Shown here in pieces: positions 23,601-31,582 of a stretch of DNA of 64,000 bases. Each line of letters begins with the position of its first letter. The stretch's first letter is position 1. Made by a program: the position numbers and the translations under genes. Below the pieces are notes generated by a model. It saw only the letters and a list, made by a program, of their open reading frames with translations, was not told the DNA's origin and did not search any database. The stretch is from Akkermansiaceae bacterium (GTDB lineage Bacteria > Verrucomicrobiota > Verrucomicrobiia > Verrucomicrobiales > Akkermansiaceae). Where the stretch lies: contig CAIXKE010000014.1 in assembly GCA_903919975.1 (NCBI GenBank), positions 124,001-188,000 of the forward strand. The letters are read 5' to 3'.

Positions 23601-25001
23601 TCAGTCGAGATCCAACGGGCTGGGTGCGCCTGCGCCGGGACGTTTCATGACGTGGAGATAGATCATGGTGGTTTCGACGCTGGCGTGGCCTAAAAGTGAT
23701 TGGACGGTGCGGATATCGGTGCCGGACTCAAGGAGGTGGGTGGCGAAAGAATGGCGCATGGTGTGGCAAGTGGCACGCTTCGGGATGGCGGCCTTGCGGA
23801 CGGCGTCCTTGAATTGGCGCTGCAAGGAGGTTTCATGGAGGTGGTGGCGGGCAACGCGACCAGTCCTTGGATGGGGGCAAAGCGTAGCGGATGGAAACAC
23901 GTATTGCCACGGCCACTCTCGCGAGGCGTTGGGCCATTTTCGCAACAGGGCTTCCGGCATGTGGACCTCGCCTGCGCCGACGGCGAGATCCTGAAGGTGT
24001 TTTGCGTGTGCCGCAGCAAGGTGATCGTTGAGTCGTTGTTCAAGACTCTTGGGCAGGGGGACGACACGATGTCTGCCGCCTTTGCCATCATGAATGGTGA
24101 TGGTGCCTTGGCCGAAATCGAGATCTTTGACGCGGAGGCGGAGGGTTTCCATGACGCGCAAGCCGGAACCATACATGAGCTGGGCGGCGAGTTTCCATGG
24201 ACTTTCAAGGCGGGCGATGACGGAGAGAACCTCGGCACGGGTCATGACGACGGGCGGGCGGCGCTGGCCCGGCGCTGGAGTAAAATGATCGAGCGTGAAG
24301 TCCTTGATGCCGTAGATGTTTTTCACGAGAAAGACCATGGCGTTGAGAGCCTGCTTCTGGGTGGCCGGGGCAACGTTTCGTTCCAGCGCGAGGAAGTCGA
24401 GGTAGGCGGTGATGGCTGGTGGCCCGGCGGCTTGCGGGGATTGGCCGAGCATTTGGAAGCAGAAGCGGATGAACCGGCAGTTCCAATGGACATAAGTCTC
24501 CTCGGTAGCCATTGCCATGTTCTTGACCCGGATGATGCGGCGGAGCGAATCAATGAGCCGCTTGAGTTCCGATTCTGCATCGGCGACCTGCTCCGGAGTC
24601 GGCGTGGATGAAGGGGGCAAATTGGCCCTTACACGGATCGATTCACGGGCGAGGGTCCGGTGATCGGGTTCCAAGGAGCGGGCCTGCTCGGACAATCCTA
24701 GCCAATCGAAGGAGGACGCCCAACGGATGGCGAGGACATCGCAGGCGAGAATACGGGCGGCATCGACGGCTTGGCGGAATTGCCAGTCGGCGATATGGGT
24801 GGAACGGCCGAGGGCATCGAAATACGCTTGGGTGCGCTCGATGGATTGGTGGCCGCGTGCTTTAGTCCAGGATTCCGCCCAGCGGATGTAGTAATCGCAA
24901 GCGGTGGGTTTGATCGTCAGCGTGGCGATGCGCTGGATGAATTTCTGGCGAGCCGGGGAGGCTTTCTGGCTGGGTGGATCCGGCTCGAAGGGGAAATGCA
25001 T
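23601..25001 (-). CDS. intI: integron integrase (IntI-type tyrosine recombinase), N-extended
   Basis: 466 aa; usual IntI proteins are about 320-340. The C-terminal domain has the catalytic GSGLRVMETLRLRVKDLDF (Arg), the IntI-specific insert ASREWPWQYVFPSATLCPHPR then RVARHHLHETSLQR, HTMRHSFATHLLESG (H413, R416), LLGHASVETTMIYLHV (H439, nucleophile Y448) and the KRPGAGAPSPLD tail typical of integron integrases. A standard core-binding domain (EETYVHWNCRFIRFCF) is preceded by ~140 extra residues that themselves look like a second SAM-like core-binding domain (CDYYIRWAESWTKARG). It recombines attC sites with attI. The gene points toward the cassettes, opposite to the classical layout. An SOS box lies 16 bp upstream. 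Confidence 0.92.
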   Translation of the reverse strand: MHFPFEPDPPSQKASPARQKFIQRIATLTIKPTACDYYIRWAESWTKARGHQSIERTQAYFDALGRSTHIADWQFRQAVDAARILACDVLAIRWASSFDWLGLSEQARSLEPDHRTLARESIRVRANLPPSSTPTPEQVADAESELKRLIDSLRRIIRVKNMAMATEETYVHWNCRFIRFCFQMLGQSPQAAGPPAITAYLDFLALERNVAPATQKQALNAMVFLVKNIYGIKDFTLDHFTPAPGQRRPPVVMTRAEVLSVIARLESPWKLAAQLMYGSGLRVMETLRLRVKDLDFGQGTITIHDGKGGRHRVVPLPKSLEQRLNDHLAAAHAKHLQDLAVGAGEVHMPEALLRKWPNASREWPWQYVFPSATLCPHPRTGRVARHHLHETSLQRQFKDAVRKAAIPKRATCHTMRHSFATHLLESGTDIRTVQSLLGHASVETTMIYLHVMKRPGAGAPSPLDLD

Positions 25002-25016
25002 GAAGTGCTAATAGAT

Positions 25017-25030
25017 TGTTCAGGTGAACA
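25017..25030 (-). promoter_or_regulatory. SOS (LexA) box upstream of intI
   Basis: TGTTC-AGGT-GAACA, a perfect inverted repeat, 16 bp upstream of the intI ATG at 25001. The TGTTC-N4-GAACA form is the LexA motif described for Verrucomicrobiota. An identical-pattern box precedes the Y-family polymerase at 29770. SOS control of integrases is known in other integrons. Confidence 0.8.
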
Positions 25031-25083
25031 CTTCAAGGATAATTTGGGGATTGCCGCGATTGGGTTGTTTTTAGGTTAGATAT

Positions 25084-25129
25084 CGACGGAGCGAGACGCT
25101 CCGTCGACGGCCTGGAGCGGGACGCTCCA
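25084..25129. repeat. two adjacent GGAGCG hairpins
   Basis: Hairpin 1: cgacggagcg-aga-cgctccgtcg (25084-25106, 10-bp perfect stem). Hairpin 2: tggagcg-gga-cgctcca (25113-25129, 7-bp stem). They share the core GGAGCGnnACGCTCC and resemble a REP-like palindromic unit. The rest of the 25.03-25.50 kb interval between intI and comM shows no gene. Confidence 0.75.
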
Positions 25130-25505
25130 CCTACTTTGGTTTGAGTGACGAGTGATGATTTTGGATTTTTGATTTGGAAGAGGAAGAAGAAAATGAAGAA
25201 ATGCCATTCTGGCAGATCAGAAATCAACAATCGTCATTCAACAATCGGCAATCCATTTTGCGCGTTCATTTTGCGCTCCTTGGGGTGAAGTGATTGCCGC
25301 TACGGGCCCTGCCGCCCTTGGTCGAATCGGGGGAACCCCGAAAACCTTTGCGCTCTTTTCTTCAATGGAAACGATTTCATCAGTTAGGAGAGGCGATGTC
25401 ATGGTAAAAAAGCGGCCATTTCATTTCATGGGGTCACTCTAGCGAAATATGGGCTGCTTTCCGCTTGCCATCATCCATAAAAGCATCCAGCCTATTGCTG
25501 TTCAC

Positions 25506-26525
25506 ATGATCACACGTTTGTTTTCAGCAGCTCTGCGCGGCGTCGAGGCCCGGGAAGTGGAAGTCGAGGTCAACGCCCGTGGCGCGGACAAACCGATCGT
25601 CATCATCGTCGGTCTGCCGGATGCGGCGGTTAGGGAGTCCTCTCAACGGGTGATTTCCGCCATCGGAGCGTCCGCATTGTTCCTGGATGACGGGGTGAAA
25701 ACCGTGAATCTCGCGCCTGCGGATTTAAAAAAGGAAGGCCCCTCGTTCGATCTGCCCATCGCCTTGGCAATGGTCGCCGCGAGCCGGACCAAGCCGTTCA
25801 ACTGCGACGATTGCTGCGTCGTCGGTGAACTCGGCTTGGATGGTGCCGTGAGGCCGGTCAAAGGGGTGTTATCCATCGCCTTGGAAGCCAAGCGCCGCGG
25901 CCGCACGCGTGTGCTCGTGCCCGAGGCGAACGCGCCGGAAGCCGCCGTGATCGAAGGCATCCACGTCTATCCAATCCGTAATTTGAAGGAAGCATGGGAT
26001 TTTCTCATCGGGGAAATCCTCATTGAACCATTCCATCTGGACCGCAAAGCGTTTTTTAATTCCCACCGACGCTATGAAGTCGATTTCGACGAGGTCCGCG
26101 GCCAGCACATGGTCAAGCGCGCCCTCGAAGTGGCTGCCGCTGGAAATCATAATTTACTGATGGTCGGCCCGCCTGGAACCGGCAAGTCGATGCTCGCCAA
26201 ACGCATCCCCACGATCATGCCAGACATGACCGAGGACGAAGCCATCGAAACCACGAAAATTCACTCGATCACCGGATTGCTAGATCCCAAACGCGCCTTC
26301 CTCACCACCCGGCCATTTCGCTCACCCCATCACACGATCTCCGATGCCGGTCTGCTAGGTGGCGGGACGAATCCCGGGCCCGGCGAGGTCTCTCTCGCTC
26401 ACCATGGCGTCTTGTTTCTCGACGAATTGCCGGAATTTCGCCGCCAAACGCTCGAAGTGATGCGTCAGCCGTTAGAGGATTACCTCTTGATTCTGCTATG
26501 TAGATATTGTAACCTCATGGCATGA
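25506..26525 (+). pseudogene. comM: comM (Mg-chelatase-like AAA+ helicase), 3' truncated by island
   Basis: Start set at ATG 25506 ([20 protein letters not shown]), where the family normally begins. The N-terminal Lon-like/ChlI domain and the AAA+ Walker [14 protein letters not shown], then [38 protein letters not shown] and [16 protein letters not shown] are intact. After LED (26480) the reading switches to foreign codons ([14 protein letters not shown]) and stops at 26525; the family would continue with the VTISRA segment. The remaining ~160 residues are not in the window. ComM is a branch-migration helicase for natural transformation; this gene is a known insertion hotspot for genomic islands. 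Confidence 0.93.
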
Positions 26526-28306
26526 AAAAGAAAATAAAGCTTCCTCCTGGACTACGCGTCATCCCTTCCGGTCAAACCAAGATCGCATTCTCCTATATCC
26601 GGTTTTCGAGCAAAAAACAGGAGCATGGGAACTCGCTTGTGCGGCAGCTGAAAGTGACGCGTGAATATTGCAAGGCCGTAGGGCTAACGCTGGATGAGTC
26701 GAAATCATTTCGAGACCTAGGTGTCTCTGGATGGAAAGGCAAAAACCAAGAGCGGGGTTTCGGCAAACTGCTCGACGCCTGTGAGACGGGGTTAATCCCG
26801 CGGGGTTCCGCGTTGGTGGTCGAAGCCCTAGATCGGATTTCCCGGCAGCGTCCTCGGAAGGTAGCCACATTGTTTTCCCGGCTGCTTGATGACTACGGGT
26901 TAGAAGTCCATCTAACAGGAATCAACAAAGTCGTTTACCCAGATTCCCCTACGGCGGCTGATGAGGCTATGGACCTTTTATTGATTGCGATGTTGGCGAG
27001 CCGGGCGTCTGATGAACAGGAAACCAAGTCCGAGCGGCTCAAGGAGGCCTTCGCAGATAAGCGGGAGCGGGTGGGGAGGGGTGAGGTGCTGATGGAAACC
27101 AAGGCTAATAAAATGCCTTGGTGGGTCGAGGCAGTTGGATTGGAGAAAGGTCAAAAACCAAAGATCGTGGCAATTCCTGAGCGGGCCAAGGTTGTGAAGT
27201 TGATTTACAAGTGGACTGCCGAGGGGATAACGGCTCCAGCGATTGCCCGAAATCTGCACGTCGAAGGTGTTCCCACTTGGAGACCTAAGACTAAGAATTG
27301 GACTTCAGAACGGGTGCGTGACGTGATCAATTCAAGAGCACCTGAAGGAATTCTACAGGAAACGCCAAAGACGCGGGAAAACGGGCTGACTTTTAGCATT
27401 CCGAATTACTACCCGAAGCTTGTGGGCGAAGATTTAGCAATCAAAGCCCGATTTGCGATGTCTGCCAACCGGAGGTATGGGCGCGGGCATGAAGTGAAGG
27501 GCAAAAATGAGCGCCCGATCAACATTATGCGTGGGCTCATCCGACACAATGATCGCTGGTGTCGTTACAGTTCACACGCAAATGGCAAAGATGGTGAATT
27601 TAACGGATACTATACATGTTATGACGAACTGGCTTCTAGAACACTCGTGACATTTTCGTCGACGCTGTTCGAGCCAACTCTTTTGGCGGGTTTGGTCGAA
27701 CTCCGTCCGGGCGATCTTGCACCCGAGGAAAAGCAGGCGGATCCGGCGATGTTGGCGCTGGCATTGAATAAGTCGCAGTTAGCCGAAGTTGAGAAGAAAA
27801 TCAAAAATCTAACCGATGATTGGGAGGCGGGTTTAAAGTCACCCTCATTGGCAAAACGTTTGCAAGAGCGGGAGAAGGAGCAGGCGGACCTGAGTGCGAA
27901 GATAGCAGATTTGAATATTCGGGTTCAATCGGTGGCTTCAGCCAGCATAGGGAAAGTCGAACTGAAGGAGCTGAAGTCAATGTTGGAGGCTGACCTTCGT
28001 GACAATATCGTCCGAGAACGTTTGGCGACCGTCCTAAAGCGCTTGGTGACCCGCGTTGATGTCGCTTTCGAATTCTCAGATAAACTTCGTGGCTTCCTTA
28101 TTGCGGCTGCCTTGAAGGGCGGATGCATGTTTCTACCTGATCCGGTAAAGCGGGATAAACGTCGTAAACCGATGTTGATTTTCGTAACTTTTCGGCGTGG
28201 TGGTCACCGCCTCATCGTGCGGATGCCGAACGTGAATTTGGATAAACTCAATAAACCAGACACGCTGTTTACTGTAAGGGCTGGCCCTGACGTGCTCAAA
28301 AAATAA
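26522..28306 (+). CDS. large serine recombinase (island integrase)
   Basis: 594 aa, starting with an ATG that overlaps the TGA of truncated comM. The N-terminal resolvase domain has [20 protein letters not shown] with catalytic S29 (Y-x-R-x-S pattern), [20 protein letters not shown], and [11 protein letters not shown]. It is followed by a recombinase domain ([15 protein letters not shown] region), a partial zinc-ribbon-like segment with few Cys ([11 protein letters not shown] ... [11 protein letters not shown]) and a coiled coil near 430-480. Large serine recombinases catalyse directional integration at a single att site. Its position at the broken comM end marks it as the enzyme that inserted this island. 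Confidence 0.92.
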   Translation: MKKKIKLPPGLRVIPSGQTKIAFSYIRFSSKKQEHGNSLVRQLKVTREYCKAVGLTLDESKSFRDLGVSGWKGKNQERGFGKLLDACETGLIPRGSALVVEALDRISRQRPRKVATLFSRLLDDYGLEVHLTGINKVVYPDSPTAADEAMDLLLIAMLASRASDEQETKSERLKEAFADKRERVGRGEVLMETKANKMPWWVEAVGLEKGQKPKIVAIPERAKVVKLIYKWTAEGITAPAIARNLHVEGVPTWRPKTKNWTSERVRDVINSRAPEGILQETPKTRENGLTFSIPNYYPKLVGEDLAIKARFAMSANRRYGRGHEVKGKNERPINIMRGLIRHNDRWCRYSSHANGKDGEFNGYYTCYDELASRTLVTFSSTLFEPTLLAGLVELRPGDLAPEEKQADPAMLALALNKSQLAEVEKKIKNLTDDWEAGLKSPSLAKRLQEREKEQADLSAKIADLNIRVQSVASASIGKVELKELKSMLEADLRDNIVRERLATVLKRLVTRVDVAFEFSDKLRGFLIAAALKGGCMFLPDPVKRDKRRKPMLIFVTFRRGGHRLIVRMPNVNLDKLNKPDTLFTVRAGPDVLKK

Positions 28307-28591
28307 TTGCACGCTGTAGTGCGGGAAATGCCCGCTTTGATGGCACTCATGCTGATGTTTGTCTGACATCTCCCATCTCCCATCTCCCGTCTCCCGTCTC
28401 CCGTCTCCCGTTTCCCGTTTCCCGTTTCCCGTTTCCCGTTTCCCGTTTTGATTTGTCGAAAGGTGCAGCGGCATGGCTTACTGAATTTTCCCGAATTCCG
28501 AACCTAACTGCCGGTTCACTTTGTTGCCAACGGAATTTGCAATTGCTTTAGACACTCAAACAGGCACCATCATAGGCGACGATAAAACCGA
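28307..28591. repeat. heptanucleotide tandem repeat (28370-28447) in intergenic gap
   Basis: About eleven to twelve 7-bp units drifting from TCCCATC through TCCCGTC to TCCCGTT between 28370 and 28447. The clean gradient of the unit sequence shows expansion by slippage. Its reverse strand gives an apparent Gly-Lys-Arg-Glu-Thr repeat ORF that is an artefact. No gene is supported in the rest of the gap. Confidence 0.9.
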
Positions 28592-29425
28592 ATGGCCATG
28601 GACCCAGCGAAATTCAATAAACTTATCGAACAGCGCGATTATGTAAACGTTGTAATAAATCACGCCCCTGATCTTGACCTGGAACAATTTGATTTCTGCA
28701 TCAGATTCGTTCCTTGGACAGCTCTTGAATACTGTGCGGACCTGTGCTCTGATGAACAACTCGATTACTGTATCAAGAGATACCCCTGTTATGCCCTGGA
28801 ATTCGCAGTCAAACTGCTCACGCAAAATCAACGAGTTTTCTGCATCCAGAACAGTCCTTATGCAGCTCTCGCAAATCTTGCCGATGAGATGTCTCCCGAA
28901 GAATTCGATTTCTGCGTTAAAAAATCTCCTAATGCAGCACTCGAGTGGGTCCCCAAAATGCTCAGACCGGAACAGCTTGAGTTCTGCCGGCGGACACAGC
29001 CTGCGGAAGCCCTCATGTACGCTCCCAACCTGCTTTCTCAGGAACAATTCGCCCTATGCGTATACCATGATCCACAAACGGCGATTGAATACGTCGGCAG
29101 CCTGCTTTCCCCCCAACAACTAACCTTCTGCGTCGAGCAAGGTCCCTTAGTAGCTATCGAATTCTACAACCACTTGCTTACACCCGAACACTTAGCCGTC
29201 TTCGTCGATGAGCATCCCTGGGAAACCCTTCTATACGCCACCGACCGACTCTCATCCGAACAGCTCCTCAGTTGTGCCTCAAGGTGCGGCCGCAATCTGA
29301 ATAAATTCCTCAGATTCATCGACAACCCGCCGCCAAAGCTCGTCAAAGCACTTTTCTCGGTGAGAGATAAGCTAAGCCGAGCAACGAAAAAGGCTTTAAT
29401 AACTGCAACCACAAAACTAATTTAG
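28592..29425 (+). CDS. Cys-rich ~23-residue repeat protein, 277 aa
   Basis: Eight to nine degenerate repeats of about 23 residues spanning residues ~28-235. The pattern is L-S-x-E-Q-L-x-F-C-x-x-x-x-P-x-x-A-L-E-Y/F-A-x-x-L, seen in LDLEQFDFCIRFVPWTALEY, SDEQLDYCIKRYPCYALEF, SPEEFDFCVKKSPNAALEW, RPEQLEFCRRTQPAEALMY and SPQQLTFCVEQGPLVAIEF. One Cys per repeat is conserved, plus EQ and P-x-x-A. This suggests an all-helical solenoid. The C-terminal ~45 residues are basic (DKLSRATKKALITATTKLI). No catalytic motif. It resembles DUF4116-type helical repeats in logic only. Two ATGs six bases apart are possible starts. Confidence 0.75.
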   Translation: MAMDPAKFNKLIEQRDYVNVVINHAPDLDLEQFDFCIRFVPWTALEYCADLCSDEQLDYCIKRYPCYALEFAVKLLTQNQRVFCIQNSPYAALANLADEMSPEEFDFCVKKSPNAALEWVPKMLRPEQLEFCRRTQPAEALMYAPNLLSQEQFALCVYHDPQTAIEYVGSLLSPQQLTFCVEQGPLVAIEFYNHLLTPEHLAVFVDEHPWETLLYATDRLSSEQLLSCASRCGRNLNKFLRFIDNPPPKLVKALFSVRDKLSRATKKALITATTKLI

Positions 29426-29539
29426 ACTGTTTCGAAATGAGGCACATCCCTCCTCGGACGCTATAACGTCCATTGCGTTGCACCCTCTTACTGAAGGCCG
29501 CCGCCATACAATCACGATTGCAAAGTTTTAGATAAGCAG

Positions 29540-29773
29540 ATGGTCACCACGGCGGCGTCACCTTCAGTGGGGTTCATCCACGACCGGATGATGGCCGTTC
29601 CGAAATCGACCGATGCCGAGGAATATCTTGGGAGAGGTGATTTCCGGTTCTCCCCGTTCACGGGCCCGCTGTCGATCCACCCCCGAAAAAGCCCGCTCGC
29701 TAATAAGATCTGCCCGGCGGGGCCCCGAAAAAAGCTCACTTTTCGTAAGATGTTCTTAAGAACAGTTTCATGA
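29540..29773 (+). CDS. possible 77-aa leader ORF upstream of the polymerase
   Basis: ORF MVTTAASPSVGFIHDRMMAV... ending in a TGA that overlaps the polymerase ATG (ATGA). The overlap would allow coupling, but the product is Pro/Arg/Lys-rich with no family resemblance, and an equally long frame exists on the opposite strand. The SOS box lies inside its last codons, which argues against transcription through it. Listed as doubtful. The remainder of the 29.43-29.77 kb gap shows nothing. Confidence 0.2.
   Translation: MVTTAASPSVGFIHDRMMAVPKSTDAEEYLGRGDFRFSPFTGPLSIHPRKSPLANKICPAGPRKKLTFRKMFLRTVS
29751..29764 (+). promoter_or_regulatory. SOS (LexA) box upstream of the Y-family polymerase
   Basis: TGTTC-TTAA-GAACA, fully palindromic, ending 5 bp before the ATG at 29770. 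It matches the box in front of intI at 25017-25030. The closeness leaves almost no leader, so the mRNA may be leaderless or translation may start further downstream. Confidence 0.85.
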
Positions 29774-31062
29774 TTGACCCGGCCAGCGTCTGGTTTCACG
29801 CTGGCCAAGCCGTGGACCGCCCGCTGACCGCCCTATTCGTCGACTGTGATTCCTTTTTCGCTTCCGTCGAGCAACACCTGGATCCCGCGCTTCGCGGGCG
29901 GCCGGTTGGCGTGGCGCCGGTCATGGCGGAAACCTCGTGCTGCATCGCGGCCTCCTATGAGGCCAAAGCATTCGGCGTCAAAACCGGCACGCGGATCAGC
30001 GACGCCCGGATCATGTGCCCGGGAATCGTCATTGTGGAGTCGAAGCCACCGGAATACATCAAGATTCACCACCGGATCATCGAAGCAGTTGAGGACTGCA
30101 TACACGTTGAGGCGGTTCTCAGTATTGATGAAATGTGGGCGTGGCTGCCGTTGAACTGGCGGGAACCGGACTTTGTCCGCGACATAGGAAAGAAGATCAA
30201 GTCCACCGTTGCCCGCGACATATCGCCGGTTATCAAAGTTTCTGTCGGCGCGGGTCCCAACAAATATCTCGCCAAAATGGCCAGCAAGATGCGAAAGCCG
30301 GACGGACTGTTCATCATCGAGGGAATGGATCTCCCTGAAGTCCTCCACGAAAACAAACTCCGAGACTTCACCGGAATCGCCAAATCCATGGAAGCCCGAC
30401 TCCATGCCGCCGGCATCCACACTACGGCTGAACTATGCCGGGCCAAAAAACAGGTTCTCCATGGCGTATGGGGCGGCGTGATGGGTGATCGACTTTGGCA
30501 CCTGCTTCGCGGCGACGAAATCCCCGACATCGTATCGGCCAGAAAATCTATCGGGCATTCCCACGTTCTTCCGCCGGACAACAGGCATCCGGACAAAGCA
30601 TGGCCAGTCCTCTGCAAACTGCTTCATAAAGCGTGTGAGCGCCTTCGATCCCACGGACTGCTCACCGGTTCGCTGACCCTGCAACTCGCCTTTTATCGTG
30701 GTGTCGCATGGGGACCGGAAATCCGGTTCCCGGTGTCCGATTCGACCATTTTCCTGATGCGGGCTCTCGACCGACTCTGGAAAGAACGCCCGGAACCTCG
30801 CTCTCCGATCCTCCAGGTTGGGATCGTGCTCACCCGGCTTTGCGAAAAAGGGAATTTCACCCCTGAGCTTTTCCAGTCCGCCATCGCAGACGTAATGACT
30901 GGTAATGACGAAAAACAACAGCGCCTTGATGCCACCATCGACCGGCTTCGCGCACGCTACGGCCGCAGTGTGGTTTATTTCGGCAACGTTCACGACAACC
31001 GTGATTCCGCCCCCATGAGGATTTCCTTCACCCACATCCCGGATCCAGAATTAGAGGCATAG
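29770..31062 (+). CDS. Y-family DNA polymerase (DinB/UmuC-like)
   Basis: 430 aa. Metal-binding residues of the palm are in LTALFVDCDSFFASVEQHLD (residues ~20-39) and AVLSIDEMWAWL (~115-125, the S-x-D-E motif). The fingers segment reads SCCIAASYEAKAFGVKTGTR, and helix-hairpin-helix and little-finger regions follow (VSVGAGPNKYLAKMASKMRK; IGHSHVLPPDN; LTLQLAFYRGVAWGPEI). It performs translesion synthesis during SOS. No beta-clamp-binding peptide is obvious at the C-terminus (ISFTHIPDPELEA). A decayed duplicate lies at 38.07-38.72 kb with the same terminator. Mobile copies of such genes are common on islands. Confidence 0.93.
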   Translation: MIDPASVWFHAGQAVDRPLTALFVDCDSFFASVEQHLDPALRGRPVGVAPVMAETSCCIAASYEAKAFGVKTGTRISDARIMCPGIVIVESKPPEYIKIHHRIIEAVEDCIHVEAVLSIDEMWAWLPLNWREPDFVRDIGKKIKSTVARDISPVIKVSVGAGPNKYLAKMASKMRKPDGLFIIEGMDLPEVLHENKLRDFTGIAKSMEARLHAAGIHTTAELCRAKKQVLHGVWGGVMGDRLWHLLRGDEIPDIVSARKSIGHSHVLPPDNRHPDKAWPVLCKLLHKACERLRSHGLLTGSLTLQLAFYRGVAWGPEIRFPVSDSTIFLMRALDRLWKERPEPRSPILQVGIVLTRLCEKGNFTPELFQSAIADVMTGNDEKQQRLDATIDRLRARYGRSVVYFGNVHDNRDSAPMRISFTHIPDPELEA

Positions 31063-31104
31063 CACACTCATACATTATCCAACACCCACAACTTTTCAAA
31101 AAAA

Positions 31105-31137
31105 CAAAAAACCCGCCCATGCTTGGGCGGGTTTTTA
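31105..31137 (+). terminator. intrinsic terminator of the polymerase gene
   Basis: Stem cccgccc (31112-31118) / gggcggg (31125-31131) with loop atgctt, preceded by an A-run and followed by TTTTT. It is almost identical to the terminator at 38779-38807 behind the decayed polymerase copy. Confidence 0.95.
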
Positions 31138-31582
31138 TTGTAACTTAATTTGCAGTTTTCTTTTCTGAGCCCAAGCCTACTGCCATAAGGATTTGTCCTA
31201 AATAGGAAGATTCGCGGGGTGAGGTATCCGGCCATGATCACGGGAATTGTGGCCGGAAAAAGTATTCCACCAAGAAGAAACCCGGTTGGTTATTTTCCCA
31301 TTTTTCAGGACTAAATCCCGGCCTGCAACAGCCTGCGGTCCCTAGGATATGCCCCGTTCCATATTCATTCACGGTCACAACCATGGCTATTATGCCGAAC
31401 ACATGGAGAGTATGGGCTGATTCGCGGGTGCGCGCATCGAAACCCGACCTCTAGGGATTGGGTTCCACGCAGATTCAGTTGGCAGAGGAGACACGCTCAA
31501 ATGTTCTGACAGCACATCTCTCAAAGAATCGGTCAAGCGTCCTCGACATTAGTTCAGGGCTACTCACAATTGGCACACAGAA
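31138..31582. other. 445-bp intergenic region before the SIR2 gene
   Basis: No supported ORF and no tandem repeat. It must hold the promoter of the SIR2-HerA pair. Half of an SOS-like box (TGTTC-TGAC-AGCAC at 31502-31515) is seen but the second arm does not match. Confidence 0.5.

Noticed and set aside
28370-28447. CRISPR array
   Set aside because: The 7-bp units are contiguous with no spacers. No other direct-repeat array with unique spacers was seen in the window.
28133-28474. Gly-Lys-Arg-Glu-Thr repeat protein on the minus strand
   Set aside because: It is only the translation of the heptamer tandem repeat and overlaps the recombinase gene.
31502-31515. Possible SOS box before the SIR2 gene (TGTTC-TGAC-AGCAC)
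   Set aside because: Only one arm matches TGTTC-N4-GAACA.
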